From an uncultured Tenacibaculum sp. (GTDB lineage: Bacteria > Bacteroidota > Bacteroidia > Flavobacteriales > Flavobacteriaceae): 64,000 bases of DNA. Positions 1 through 10,748 of the stretch are shown here, in pieces (positions within the stretch are counted from its first letter, which is position 1; each line of letters opens with the position of its first letter). The notes below the pieces were generated by a model. The model made no database searches. It was not told the DNA's origin and saw nothing but the letters and a program-made list of their open reading frames with translations. The position numbers were made by a program, and so were the translations under genes. The stretch lies in NCBI GenBank assembly GCA_947493285.1, contig CANLQH010000008.1, forward strand, positions 1 through 64,000. Reading direction: 5' to 3'.

Positions 1-1704
1 ACTAGCCGTTACTGCTGCTCCACAATTATCGGTATATCCTGCAATAGCATTCGCCTCTGACCAAGCTGGAACTGTTGATTCTGCATCTGCTAAACATGAT
101 TCATAAACCGTAGCATCCGTATAAGCTGTTCCTGTTAATGTTGGTGCCGTTGTATCTTTGATAGTAATTACAATACTATCTGTTCCTGTCTTACCACACG
201 CATCAGTAACAGTAAATGTACGTGTCACAGTAACTATACACCCATCATTAGAACCTACAACATCTATATAAGTAATTGATGCAATTGTACCGTCATCAGA
301 CGCTGAATATCCTGTAGTAGAAAATCCTGATTTAATATCTGATGATTGCGTTGAGCTAAATGGATATCTAGCATTTATTCCTGAAATATCATTTTCATCA
401 CATCCCTCGAGATTTAATCCTTCAGGTACTGTAATTGTTGGATCTTCATCATCAGAAGAAGTTAATGTAATTGAAGCTTGTTTTTCACATCCATTAGCAT
501 CCGTAACAGTAACTGTATAAAGCCCCGCACTTAAACCACTAATATCTTCTGTTGTTTCTAAATTACTCCATAAGTATGTATACGCTGAAGTACCTCCTGT
601 TACTGTCAGATTAATAGCTCCATCATTTCCTCCACAACTTAAATCGCTTCCTAATAACTCTAACACTAGTGAATCTGGTTGCTCAATAGTAATATTAGCT
701 ACAGCTTGACAACCATTAGCGTCGGTTACAGTTACATCGTAATTTCCTACTGGTAATCCACTAATATCTTCAATCGTTGCTCCATTACTCCATAAATATG
801 TATATGGTGCTTTACCACCAGTAACTGTTAAATTTGCTATACCATCAGTACCTCCGTTACACTTAACATCTGTTCCTAAAACAGAAGCTGATGGTGTACT
901 ATCAATATTTATTGTTTTAGATATTGAATTAAAATCACCATCTTCATCTGTTACAGTTAAAGTAACTGTTTTTAATCCAGAACTTGTGTATAATATATTT
1001 GTTGGGTTTTCTGATGTTGAATTAGACGGATTTGAGCCAGTATCAAAACTCCAGTTATACGTTAAGTTTCCATCTCCTCCTGTAGAGGTATTTGTGAAAT
1101 CAACACTTTGAAAACCATTTGTTCCACAAACTAATGTAGCAGTAAAATCTGGTGCTATTGGAGTTTGAACATCAATTGGTGGTAAATTTTCTCCTGAGCA
1201 TTTAGATTTTTGACTAGCACATCCAGGTCCACCATTACTATTTGGTGTTTGCCATGAAATATACACATCTGCTAATTGTAATGTATCTCCACATATATAA
1301 TTCATCAATTCAAACATTTGATAAACTCCAGGAGTTATATTACCCGTTAATCCAACACTTATCTTAGGGGTATTAACTCCTGTGTATGGATAGACATTTC
1401 CATCTTTATCTATGTAATTTGTTCCATTTAATAGATAAAATTGTAAATACAAATCTTCTTTACTTGCTGCCTTTGTTATATCAACATATAAAAAAACATT
1501 TGCAAGCGGCTGACCAACAGTACATGTCGTTATAGGATCTCCATTTATATCACCTATATAAACACTTCCAATCTCCACATCTTGTGCACCACAACCTGTT
1601 AAGTCACAAGGCAACTCCATTGTCGTTTGTGAAAACATTTGAGTCCCCAAAAACAGAGTTGTTATTACCAATAAGTTTTTAAAAAAAGTAGTTTTTAATC
1701 CCAT
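1..1704 (-). CDS. Secreted PKD/SprB-repeat-like adhesin or cell-surface protein, partial (C-terminus beyond window)
   Basis: Reverse-strand reading frame starting at 1704 (MGLKTTFFKNLLVITTLFLGTQMFSQ..., signal-peptide-like), with PKD-like segment and repeated VTVTDANGC / YLWSNGATIEDISGL units; open at the left edge so absent from the ORF track. Confidence 0.8.
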   Translation of the reverse strand, partial: MGLKTTFFKNLLVITTLFLGTQMFSQTTMELPCDLTGCGAQDVEIGSVYIGDINGDPITTCTVGQPLANVFLYVDITKAASKEDLYLQFYLLNGTNYIDKDGNVYPYTGVNTPKISVGLTGNITPGVYQMFELMNYICGDTLQLADVYISWQTPNSNGGPGCASQKSKCSGENLPPIDVQTPIAPDFTATLVCGTNGFQSVDFTNTSTGGDGNLTYNWSFDTGSNPSNSTSENPTNILYTSSGLKTVTLTVTDEDGDFNSISKTINIDSTPSASVLGTDVKCNGGTDGIANLTVTGGKAPYTYLWSNGATIEDISGLPVGNYDVTVTDANGCQAVANITIEQPDSLVLELLGSDLSCGGNDGAINLTVTGGTSAYTYLWSNLETTEDISGLSAGLYTVTVTDANGCEKQASITLTSSDDEDPTITVPEGLNLEGCDENDISGINARYPFSSTQSSDIKSGFSTTGYSASDDGTIASITYIDVVGSNDGCIVTVTRTFTVTDACGKTGTDSIVITIKDTTAPTLTGTAYTDATVYESCLADAESTVPAWSEANAIAGYTDNCGAAVTAS

Positions 1705-1973
1705 ACCTTAATATTTTAAAATTATTTATGTTTTAGAAAACCAAAACTTTAATAAGGGGTTTGGGGTAACTATAAGGGTATAAATATTCACTGTATGACT
1801 TTTTAAGTCGCACTTATGCACACAAGAAATCCATTAAAAATTTAGTGGGAATAAAAAATTAACACCTTTTGGGAAAAGCGTTAATTTGAGAGGTTAACGT
1901 TTTTATAGGTTTTAATAAACGGTTATACCAAATGTAACATATATTTTTAGTTTTAAAAAACTAGAATCTAAAA

Positions 1974-1990
1974 AAGGGGGTTTTCCCCTT
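1974..1990. terminator. Possible hairpin AAGGGG-GTTTT-CCCCTT upstream of mnmE
   Basis: 6-bp perfect inverted repeat in the intergenic region. Confidence 0.3.
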
Positions 1991-2061
1991 AGAACTTACA
2001 GGCTAAAAAATATCTCAAGAATATTTTATAAAAAGTGTTTCTTAATAGGTAATTTTGCAAT

Positions 2062-3456
2062 ATGATTCAAAACGATACTATTATTGCTTTAGCTACACCA
2101 GCAGGGGTTGGTGCTATATCTGTTATTAGACTTTCTGGTGAAAATTCTATTGCTCTTGTTGATTCTTTCTTTAAGTCTGTAACGAATAAGAAATCGCTAA
2201 AGAGCCAAAAAACTCATACTATCCACTTAGGACATATTGTAAATAACGGAATAGTTTTAGATGAAGTTTTAGTATCGGTTTTTAAGAATCCTCGCTCTTA
2301 TACTGGTGAAAATGTAATAGAGATTTCTTGTCATGGTTCTAGTTTTATTCAACAAGAAATTATTCAATTATTCTTACAAAATGGTTGTAGAATGGCTGAT
2401 AACGGAGAGTTTACAATGCGAGCATTCTTAAACGGAAAAATGGATTTAGCTCAAGCTGAAGCAGTTGCAGATGTTATAGCTTCAAATTCGGCGGCTTCTC
2501 ATCAAGTTGCCATTCAGCAAATGCGTGGTGGTATTACTAATGAATTAAAAGAACTACGAGCACAATTATTAGATTTTGCTGCTTTAATTGAATTGGAGCT
2601 TGACTTTTCTGGTGAAGATGTTGAGTTTGCAGACAGAACTAAATTTAAAGAATTAGTTTCTAAAATCACCTTTGTTTTAAAACGATTAATCGATTCTTTT
2701 GCTTTTGGAAATGCGATGAAAAACGGAATTCCTGTTGCTATTATAGGTGAGCCTAATGTTGGTAAATCTACATTACTAAACGCTTTATTAAACGAAGAAA
2801 AAGCAATTGTATCTGACATTGCGGGTACCACTCGTGATGCTATTGAAGATGAATTAATTATTGATGGTGTTGCATTTCGTTTTATAGATACTGCTGGAAT
2901 TAGAGAAACAGAAGATATTGTTGAAAATATTGGAATTAAAAAGGCATACGAAAAAGCAGAAAATGCGCAATTAATTATTTTCTTAATCGATTCTAATAAA
3001 TATATTCATTCTAGCGAAGATTTTCTACAAGAAATTAAAACAATTAAAGAACGTTTTCCAAACAAGCGCTTATTAGTGATTGCTAATAAGATTGACACTT
3101 TATCCTGTCATGATTCTTCAATTTTACAATCAGAAATAGAAAACCTTATTCTACTTTCCGCTAAGCAAAAAACAGGAATTGATGAGCTAAAATCTGAATT
3201 AACATCTCTAGTAAATACCGGAGCTTTAAGTAATAATGAAACTATTGTTACCAATTCTCGTCACTTTGAAGCATTAAATAATGCGTTAACAGCCATTACA
3301 TCAGTACAACAAGGAATTGATTTAGAAATTTCTACTGATTTATTCTCAATTGATATTCGCGAATGTTTACGTCATCTAGGAAATATTACTGGTGAATATG
3401 ACGTAGATAAGGATATCTTGGGGCATATTTTCGGAAATTTCTGTATCGGGAAGTAA
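2062..3456 (+). CDS. mnmE: tRNA uridine-5-carboxymethylaminomethyl(34) synthesis GTPase MnmE
   Basis: MIQNDTIIALATPAGVGAISVIRLSG..., G-domain GEPNVGKSTLLNALL, DTAGIRET, C-terminal IFGNFCIGK-stop. Confidence 0.97.
   Translation: MIQNDTIIALATPAGVGAISVIRLSGENSIALVDSFFKSVTNKKSLKSQKTHTIHLGHIVNNGIVLDEVLVSVFKNPRSYTGENVIEISCHGSSFIQQEIIQLFLQNGCRMADNGEFTMRAFLNGKMDLAQAEAVADVIASNSAASHQVAIQQMRGGITNELKELRAQLLDFAALIELELDFSGEDVEFADRTKFKELVSKITFVLKRLIDSFAFGNAMKNGIPVAIIGEPNVGKSTLLNALLNEEKAIVSDIAGTTRDAIEDELIIDGVAFRFIDTAGIRETEDIVENIGIKKAYEKAENAQLIIFLIDSNKYIHSSEDFLQEIKTIKERFPNKRLLVIANKIDTLSCHDSSILQSEIENLILLSAKQKTGIDELKSELTSLVNTGALSNNETIVTNSRHFEALNNALTAITSVQQGIDLEISTDLFSIDIRECLRHLGNITGEYDVDKDILGHIFGNFCIGK
3438..3456 (+). 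repeat. R0: attachment-site-like core at mnmE 3' end (TTTCTGTATCGGGAAGTAA)
   Basis: Shares TTTCTGTATCGG and the FCIGK-stop coding potential with six downstream copies; integrase gene begins 170 bp downstream. Confidence 0.85.
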
Positions 3457-3560
3457 ACAAGTCAAACAAAGGAAGCTAAAGTAAATCAAAGTCTTTAAAA
3501 TCAATATTTTATAATAAAAATTTTTGCTGTTATTTTCTTTTAATTTACTTTTACAGGAGA

Positions 3561-3608
3561 ATTCTGGCTGCCAGAATCCACCTCAAAACTTATTTTTTCA
3601 AAGAGGTG
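3561..3608. repeat. Inverted-repeat cluster between R0 and the integrase gene
   Basis: ATTCTGGCTGCCAGAAT (3561-3577) and CACCTC (3579-3584) / GAGGTG (3603-3608). Confidence 0.5.
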
Positions 3609-3626
3609 TAATTAAATCCACCTTTA

Positions 3627-4778
3627 ATGAAAATTACTTTAAAAAAGAAAAAACTCAACACAGGTAAGTATAGTCTTTTTATAGAATACTATAAAGGTAC
3701 AATTATAGACAAAAATGGAAAATCTAAACACAACCGAGAATTTGAGTATTTAAAAAAATATTTAATAATTGACCCCAAATCAAAAAAAGAAAAAGATAGT
3801 AACAAAGTAACTCTTGAACTAGCTGAAAAAATACTTTCAATAAGACAAGCAGATTATTATCAGGGTAAATTTAAAATTCAGAACGGAAATAAAAGTAAAC
3901 ATAGTTTTCTTCAATTTTATGATTTAAAAAAAGAAGAACGTTATCAATCTGAAAAAAACTATGATAATTGGGCAGCTGCTCAAAAACATATCGAAAGATT
4001 CTGCTCACCAACAACTACTTTCAATGATATAAATATTGACTTTGTAAAAGACTTCCAAAAATATCTACACACAGAAGCAAAAGCAAAATCGGGAGCTTTA
4101 CTTGCTCAGAACACCAAGCATACTTATTACAATAAATTTAAGGCCTGTTTAAATGCAGCTTTTGAAGAAGGATATCTCAATGAAAATATTGTTAGTAAGG
4201 TAAAAAGCATTCCTATGGGAGAAACTCATAGAGAATATCTTTCTATTGATGAACTTCAAGCACTGTCAAAAACTGAATGTAAGATTCCAGTTCTGAAATC
4301 TGCCTTTATATGGTCATGCCTAACAGGAATTCGCTGGTCAGATATTAATAAACTGATTTGGAGCGAAATAAGAGAAGAAGGGATTGATAAAAATGGTGAT
4401 GAAGTCTATCGAGTTGTATTTTCTCAAAAGAAAACAGATGGTGCGGAGTATTTATATATCTCCAAACAAGCAAGAGAATTGTTAGGAGAAAGAAAAGATG
4501 AAAACGATAGAGTTTTTGTAAATCTTCATTACAGCGCTCAAATGAATCTGATTCTTTTACGCTGGTGTATGTTCGCGGGTATAACAAAACACATAACATT
4601 TCACAGTGCGAGGCACACGAATGCGGTACTTTTACTCTCAAATGGAGCGGATATTTATACGGTTTCCAAGCGTTTAGGTCATAAAGAAATTCGTACCACA
4701 GAAATTTATGCAAAAATCATAGATAAGAAGATGAAAGAGGCAGCAACATTGATACCTGAATTAAATATTAAGTTATAA
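3627..4778 (+). CDS. int: Tyrosine-type site-specific recombinase/integrase
   Basis: Catalytic motifs TGIRWSDI, HSARHTNAVLLLSNGADIYTVSKRLGHKEIRTTEIYAKI; adjacent to R0. Confidence 0.93.
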   Translation: MKITLKKKKLNTGKYSLFIEYYKGTIIDKNGKSKHNREFEYLKKYLIIDPKSKKEKDSNKVTLELAEKILSIRQADYYQGKFKIQNGNKSKHSFLQFYDLKKEERYQSEKNYDNWAAAQKHIERFCSPTTTFNDINIDFVKDFQKYLHTEAKAKSGALLAQNTKHTYYNKFKACLNAAFEEGYLNENIVSKVKSIPMGETHREYLSIDELQALSKTECKIPVLKSAFIWSCLTGIRWSDINKLIWSEIREEGIDKNGDEVYRVVFSQKKTDGAEYLYISKQARELLGERKDENDRVFVNLHYSAQMNLILLRWCMFAGITKHITFHSARHTNAVLLLSNGADIYTVSKRLGHKEIRTTEIYAKIIDKKMKEAATLIPELNIKL

Positions 4779-5938
4779 TGAAATTTCTAAAAAAAAAATT
4801 TAAGTTAAAAACTGAAAAAGAAATAAGTTATGATCATATCAACATAGATAAAGAAGAGGAAAGTAGAATTCTATACTACGAATTTAAAGAAAGTATAGTA
4901 AGAATGGAATACACTGATATTCATTATTTAGATCATACATTTAATAATGCAAAAAAATCTTCTTATTCCTTTAAAAATAAATCATTTATAAATAAATCAA
5001 TAAATAATCTAATTTACAAATTCTCTAACTTAATTTTTAAAGAACAATTATTCTATAATTTGCTAGAGAAGAATATGTTTCAAAGTAAGCCGCAAGAAAT
5101 ATATTTAAAAATATATAATAATTTAATTAAACAGATCCAAGAACATATTGATATAATTGTTCAATCAAGATTAAGATACTTTACAGGAGGCGTCTTATTT
5201 TATAAAGAATATAACAGGTTTAAGACTGATGACAATTTAAATTATTTTTTGATAGAGAATCTTTTCAAAGAGCTAACATTAAACGAATATTACCTTACTT
5301 TTCAACTTAAAAACGGCTATGACTCAATTTTGCTAGAGTACTTTAAACAAAGTGTGATATTCATAAGAGAAAATGAAGATATTTATAATTATTCTAAAAT
5401 AAAAAGTGAACTTAATCGCTTAAAAAGTGAAATTTTAAAAAATGATTTTCTCTTTTTAAAAGGATATATACATCAATTAGAAGAGTTAAAAGATGATTTA
5501 GATTATATTACTAGTAAAAAAACTAAAGAACAAAAAGCAATAGAAGAAAATAATCATTACAATTCTTCTAAAAACTTAACAAAAGAACAAAAAATATTGC
5601 TTCATGACTTTCTGAGAAATTGGTTTAAAGATCCTATTTCTGAAGATATTCAAAACTTAATTAATTTGAATTTACTCTTTTTAAAAGGAAGCTTGAAATT
5701 GGAAAAAGGAACAAGGTCTCTTTCCTTACTTTTCTTGAAATTAATTGAAAAAAAATACTATACTATAAATGATGTTTTATCCATTTATGATTGCAAAAAA
5801 CTTATTTCATATAAAAATAACACTAATATAAAGAGGACTGATTTCCAAAATCATTTTAATTATTTTAAAAATCCAAATAATAAAGATGCAAAAACTAAGG
5901 ATGAAAATGCAATTAATTTATTCTTAAAATCATTTTAA
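4778..5938 (+). CDS. Hypothetical protein (386 aa), start overlapping integrase stop
   Basis: Long ORF overlapping the integrase end by one base; no recognised family. Confidence 0.7.
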   Translation: MKFLKKKFKLKTEKEISYDHINIDKEEESRILYYEFKESIVRMEYTDIHYLDHTFNNAKKSSYSFKNKSFINKSINNLIYKFSNLIFKEQLFYNLLEKNMFQSKPQEIYLKIYNNLIKQIQEHIDIIVQSRLRYFTGGVLFYKEYNRFKTDDNLNYFLIENLFKELTLNEYYLTFQLKNGYDSILLEYFKQSVIFIRENEDIYNYSKIKSELNRLKSEILKNDFLFLKGYIHQLEELKDDLDYITSKKTKEQKAIEENNHYNSSKNLTKEQKILLHDFLRNWFKDPISEDIQNLINLNLLFLKGSLKLEKGTRSLSLLFLKLIEKKYYTINDVLSIYDCKKLISYKNNTNIKRTDFQNHFNYFKNPNNKDAKTKDENAINLFLKSF

Positions 5939-6090
5939 TTAAAATAAAACACTAATTAACAGAGGTTTAAAAAATGATATATTATCATTTTTTTCATTAA
6001 ACATAACACTTAATCACTGTCAGACTTTCTTTGACCTCAGAAAACGGAATCTAAAAAAACCGTTTAAAACTAATTTTAAATCAAAGAAAA

Positions 6091-6378
6091 ATGGAATCAC
6101 CTGAATTAATTAATAGATTAGACCGCATAGAAAAACTTCTGATTTCCAATAAAAAAGTACTCACACTCGAAGAAGCCGCAGATTTTACAGGATACAAACC
6201 TAGTTACCTTTATAAGCTTACAAGTGCTAGGGAAATTCCCTACAGCAAACCTAAGGGAGGAGCACTTTTTTTCAATAAAGAAAAATTAGAATCCTGGATG
6301 CAACAAAATGAAGTAAAATCAAAACAAGATATAGAATCTAAAGCTCTCGCCTACACCCTTAAAAAAAGAAAAGCATAA
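6091..6378 (+). CDS. Excisionase-like helix-turn-helix protein
   Basis: LTLEEAADFTGYKPSYLYKLTSAREIPYSKPKGGALFFNKEKLESWM, MerR/xis-type HTH pattern. Confidence 0.82.
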   Translation: MESPELINRLDRIEKLLISNKKVLTLEEAADFTGYKPSYLYKLTSAREIPYSKPKGGALFFNKEKLESWMQQNEVKSKQDIESKALAYTLKKRKA

Positions 6379-6472
6379 TAGCTCTCAACCTATTATGCTT
6401 TCAATTTTTTTCCAATACACTGTATTAACTACCGTATAGTACAAATATACGGCTTAAAATCTATTTTATAAA

Positions 6473-7627
6473 ATGGATAAAGACCAATTATATATAAATG
6501 AAGAGTTAGCATCCGACTCTATCTATGATGAAATACACCAATACATAAATAGTAGATATAGAATTGTATTTAATGAAATTTCACTTAAATACTATATTAA
6601 ACTACTCGGTTCTAACCAATGGCATGATTTGAATGACAGATCCTTGTTAATAGAATTAATAAGAGCTAGATATAAAATAAAAAAAGGAGAATTAGAAACT
6701 TACTTAGGTTCAAATTATATAGAACAGATCAATCCTTTCGAAGAATATTTTAATCATTTAGAGAAATGGGATAAAACAGATTATATAACAAAACTAGCTT
6801 CCTACTTACAGACAGACAACGATAAATTGTTTGTTTACCACCTTAAAAAATGGTTAGTAAGAACTGTAAAATGTGCTATCAACAAGACCTTTTATAATAA
6901 GAATTGTATTGTTTTAATACATGAAGAAGAAAATTCAGGTAAATCAACATTTTGTAGATTCTTGACCCCACCTGAGCTTAAAAACTACTCTGCTGAAAAT
7001 ATTAGTTCCGACAAAGATGGCTTAAATCTACTATGTAAAAACATGATTATAAACCTAGATGAAATTGACCAAATAAGCTATAAAGATATTAAAGGTTATA
7101 AATCCATGCTTTCAAAAGAACAAATAAACATTAGACTTCCCTACGCTAAAAATAACATAATGCTACCTAGAACTTGCTCTTTTATTAGCTCTACTAATCT
7201 AATTAATTTTTTAAATAAATCATCTGGAGATGTTAGATGGATTTGTTTTGAACTTACCAAAGGAATTGATTTTAATTACTCAAAAGAAATTGATATAAAT
7301 AAGATTTGGGCTCAAGCATTATTCTTAGCTAATGATTCTTCAAATTTCAATCCTAACCTTACTAAAGAAGATGTAATAGAAAACAAAAGAAGAAATCAGA
7401 AATACAAAGCTTTTACTCTAGAGGAAGATTTAATCAATCAAATGTTTGTCAAATCAAATGATAGAGAAGATTTTATGACTTCAAGTCAAGTAGCACAGAT
7501 TATCAAGAAAGAATATCAATATGCTAATGCAATATCTATAGGCAAGGAATTGACTAAGCTTAACTTCAAAAGGATTAATAGCCCTAAAACTGGAAACAAG
7601 GGGTATTTGATTAAACCTAGAAAATAA
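6473..7627 (+). CDS. VapE-like / SF3-type helicase of mobile elements
   Basis: HEEENSGKSTFCRFL (Walker A), IINLDEIDQ (Walker B), CSFISSTNLINFL (sensor-like). Confidence 0.8.
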   Translation: MDKDQLYINEELASDSIYDEIHQYINSRYRIVFNEISLKYYIKLLGSNQWHDLNDRSLLIELIRARYKIKKGELETYLGSNYIEQINPFEEYFNHLEKWDKTDYITKLASYLQTDNDKLFVYHLKKWLVRTVKCAINKTFYNKNCIVLIHEEENSGKSTFCRFLTPPELKNYSAENISSDKDGLNLLCKNMIINLDEIDQISYKDIKGYKSMLSKEQINIRLPYAKNNIMLPRTCSFISSTNLINFLNKSSGDVRWICFELTKGIDFNYSKEIDINKIWAQALFLANDSSNFNPNLTKEDVIENKRRNQKYKAFTLEEDLINQMFVKSNDREDFMTSSQVAQIIKKEYQYANAISIGKELTKLNFKRINSPKTGNKGYLIKPRK

Positions 7628-7706
7628 AAAGTTTTCAAAAAACACCTTACCCATCTTACCTATTCATTGAAAAAGGTAAGATAGGTAACTTAAAAACAGA
7701 AGAAAA

Positions 7707-8555
7707 ATGAAAAATAATTGTTTAACAGCAAACAAAATAAGTTTAGAAAATATTCTTTTAAACTTAGGCTACACACCTCAAAAGACAAGATATTCTGAAA
7801 AATGGTTCATATCTCCCTTTAGAAACGAAAAGACACCTTCTTTTAAAATAGACATAAATAAAAACATTTGGTATGACTTCGGTGAAGGACTTGGAGGAAC
7901 TGCTATTGACTTTATTATGAAATACAACAACTGTTCTATTAAAGAGGCTTTGGATATTTTAACAAGTAATAATTATTCTTTTCAAGAGCCAATAAAAAAA
8001 ATACAAACACCTAGAAAACCAAAATACTCTATTCTAAAAGTGACAGAAATCACTAATCATAATTTGATAGAATATTTGAACTCTAGAAAAATAAATATTG
8101 AATTTGCTAAGCGTTTTTTATTCCAAGTTCACTACACATTTGATTTAAAAAAAGAATATTATGCAATTTCCTTTATGAACAATTCTGGGGGACTAGAAAC
8201 AAGAAACCCGTTTTTTAAAGGTTGTTTAGGTAAAAAAGAAATCACAAGTATTAATAATAATTCTGAGGTAGTTTCTTTGTTTGAGTCTTGGTCTGATTTT
8301 CTTTCCTACTTGACTCTAAAAAAAGGAATTCCTAATGAAAATTTTATAGTTCTAAACTCTACTTCTTTAATAAAAAAAGTTATAGAGATGACAGAAAAAC
8401 ATTCCAAAATTAAATGCTTTTTTGATAATGATATAGCTGGAAATAAAGCTTTCACTTATCTCCAAGAAAACATATCTAAAAGGATAATTGACTGCAGGAT
8501 TCACTACAAAGAACACAATGATTTAAACGACTACTTAGTTTCAAAGTGTACCTGA
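7707..8555 (+). CDS. CHC2-like/Toprim primase
   Basis: WFISPFRNEKTPSFKIDINKNIWYDFGEGLGGTAIDFIM and C-terminal Toprim-like FFDNDIAGNKAF. Confidence 0.85.
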   Translation: MKNNCLTANKISLENILLNLGYTPQKTRYSEKWFISPFRNEKTPSFKIDINKNIWYDFGEGLGGTAIDFIMKYNNCSIKEALDILTSNNYSFQEPIKKIQTPRKPKYSILKVTEITNHNLIEYLNSRKINIEFAKRFLFQVHYTFDLKKEYYAISFMNNSGGLETRNPFFKGCLGKKEITSINNNSEVVSLFESWSDFLSYLTLKKGIPNENFIVLNSTSLIKKVIEMTEKHSKIKCFFDNDIAGNKAFTYLQENISKRIIDCRIHYKEHNDLNDYLVSKCT

Positions 8556-8735
8556 TTTTAGGTAGCAAGTTGAACAGGGGCTTTGTTGCACTTCTCCCCT
8601 ATTATCAACTTGCCCTACGGGGCTTAAAACACTGACTTCATTGACTTTAGGTCAATGATAAAAAATATAACATTTTATAATAGAATTATAAACGAACAAT
8701 CAACACACTGATTATCAGTAACAAAAAATATAAAC

Positions 8736-9242
8736 ATGAAGAAAAAAAGTATTTTAATTAAAGAATTTCACCATAAAGAACTAGTGAAAATTTCTAAAAC
8801 TTTTGGTTCACAATATGGTGATTTAATTGAATCTATGATTCTTTATTTTAAGAAAACAGGTATTAATCCTATAGAAGCAATTAATGAAAATCCTGCTTCT
8901 ATGGTAAAGGTTTTAGATAAGAGAATTGTATCATTTTTAAAAGTACAAGAACGAGATATTTTAAAGCCTTTAAGAAATGAAGTTTCACAATACTCTGATG
9001 AACAAAAAGATCAATTTTTAAATTTATCAAAATGGGTAAAAGATGCTGTAATAAAAATTAATGATTTTGACAGAGATAGAACAAAAATTATTACCAAAGA
9101 GCTTAGTAAACTTAAAGAAGAATTAAATAAAGTTGAAAGAAAAATACACAAACAACAAGAGGCTTTTATCGAAATATCTCAATTAATAGACACTAAAAAC
9201 AAATCCGGAATAAAGGGAACACTTAAATCTCTTTTTGAATAG
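8736..9242 (+). CDS. BfmA/BtgA-family mobilization protein
   Basis: Bacteroidota mobilization accessory pattern KEFHHKELVKISKTFGSQYGDLIESMILYFKKTGINP; overlaps the next mobilization gene. Confidence 0.7.
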   Translation: MKKKSILIKEFHHKELVKISKTFGSQYGDLIESMILYFKKTGINPIEAINENPASMVKVLDKRIVSFLKVQERDILKPLRNEVSQYSDEQKDQFLNLSKWVKDAVIKINDFDRDRTKIITKELSKLKEELNKVERKIHKQQEAFIEISQLIDTKNKSGIKGTLKSLFE

Positions 9243-10162
9243 TGCCTATCAGTAAATCACATAGTACGCTAGGAGCTACAAATACTTCTAGTTGTATTGA
9301 TCTAGCTATGTATCTAGAGAAAGAAAACAATGATCTAGATAAGCTTTTAAAAAAAACAAATTCAATTGATAAAAAAAGAGAGATTGAAAGCAGAAAGCAA
9401 TTCTTTTTTTCACATTCAAAAAATAACATTAGTACTAACGAAGTCATTTCTTCTATAGATAAGAATATAAAAAAATTAGGCAAAAAAGATGCTAAATATT
9501 TTGCACCAACAATCAGTTTTAGTCAACAAGAACTAAAGCACATTATACAATCGGTTACAGACAAAAAAGATGTTAAAAATGTCTGGGAACTAAATATCAA
9601 AGAATATGAATTGTTTAATAATGAAATTAAGGAATACACAAAATTGATAATGACAAATTATGCGAAGAACTTTAATAGAGAAAACAAAGGATTAAAATCT
9701 GGTAACGATTTGGTTTATTTTGCCAAAATTGAACATTTTAGGAAGTTTAAAGGTACAGATAAAGAAGTACTAAACGAAACTAGCAAAACAGGTGATTTTA
9801 AACCAGGAATCAATTCTCATGTCCATTTAGTCGTTAGCAGAAAAGACAAGACTCAAAAATTAAAATTAACACCCACAACCAAAGAACGCTCTACAACAAG
9901 AACTATTGGAGGAAACACATATCATGTTGGTTTTGACAGAATGAAATGGATTAACATGAATGAAAAAAGTTTTGATGATTTTTTCCAATACAAACGAAGA
10001 GAACGAGAGAAATTTATCAATCAATATATTTTAAAAAATGGTTCTCCAAAAGAGAAAGCAGCACTTTTAAAAGAAATAGAAACAAAAGAACAATCAATCG
10101 AAAACACTCAAAATCATGTCAAAAACAATACTCATAACTCATCAAAAAGGTGGCGTAGGTAA
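9242..10162 (+). CDS. DUF5712-like mobilization/relaxase-type protein
   Basis: GTG start; MPISKSHSTLGATNTSSCIDLAMYLEKEN..., NSHVHLVVSRKD motif. Confidence 0.72.
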   Translation: MPISKSHSTLGATNTSSCIDLAMYLEKENNDLDKLLKKTNSIDKKREIESRKQFFFSHSKNNISTNEVISSIDKNIKKLGKKDAKYFAPTISFSQQELKHIIQSVTDKKDVKNVWELNIKEYELFNNEIKEYTKLIMTNYAKNFNRENKGLKSGNDLVYFAKIEHFRKFKGTDKEVLNETSKTGDFKPGINSHVHLVVSRKDKTQKLKLTPTTKERSTTRTIGGNTYHVGFDRMKWINMNEKSFDDFFQYKRREREKFINQYILKNGSPKEKAALLKEIETKEQSIENTQNHVKNNTHNSSKRWRR

Positions 10163-10706
10163 ATCTACCTTGACCTATAATCTAGCTCAAAACATTTCTA
10201 AAAATTCTTCGGTAGCTATTCTTGATTTAGACTTACAAGGAAGTCTTTCTTCTATTAAAGATTTGGTTACAGATTTTGAAATTATTCCTTACAAAGGGAA
10301 AATTAAAGAGATCCTAAATCTAAACTATGATTTTATTTTCATTGACACTCCCCCCTACCTATCTCAACAATTACCAGAACTAATACAGTTAGCCGATTTA
10401 ATTATCATACCAACCAAAGCAGGTGTACTAGATTTATTAGCCATTAAAAGTACTATAGAGCTTATTCAAAATGAGAATAAAACTAATAATTCCTTGGTTG
10501 TTTTCAATATGATTAAACCCAATACTACACTGACTCTAGATATTTTAATAGGTTTAGAAGAATATAATATTCCTATTGCTAAAACTCATATCTCTGACTT
10601 AGTTGCTTTTACACGTTCGGTTTTAATTGGTGGTGTTGGTAACGATAAAAACGCTCAGAAACAATTAGATAAATTAACTAAAGAAGTACTAACAAAGCTC
10701 ATATAA
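10116..10706 (+). CDS. ParA-family ATPase
   Basis: THQKGGVGKSTLTYNLAQN, DLDLQGSL, FIDTPP motifs. Confidence 0.92.
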   Translation: MSKTILITHQKGGVGKSTLTYNLAQNISKNSSVAILDLDLQGSLSSIKDLVTDFEIIPYKGKIKEILNLNYDFIFIDTPPYLSQQLPELIQLADLIIIPTKAGVLDLLAIKSTIELIQNENKTNNSLVVFNMIKPNTTLTLDILIGLEEYNIPIAKTHISDLVAFTRSVLIGGVGNDKNAQKQLDKLTKEVLTKLI

Positions 10707-10748
10707 TTCTATAAATCCATATTTATATAAAACTACAATTCTAGCATT

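Noticed and set aside
465-900. Internal DNA repeats as a possible mobile or CRISPR-like repeat
   Set aside because: They encode repeated SprB-like protein modules (VTVTDANGC) in a surface protein.
2514-2831. Minus-strand ORF inside mnmE
   Set aside because: Antisense to a confident conserved gene; no recognisable protein features.
4345-4713. Minus-strand 122-aa ORF inside the integrase gene
   Set aside because: Antisense shadow of the catalytic region; low-complexity translation.
9223-9483. Minus-strand ORF across the mobilization genes
   Set aside because: Antisense to coherent mobilization proteins; F/L/S-rich as expected of AT-rich antisense frames.
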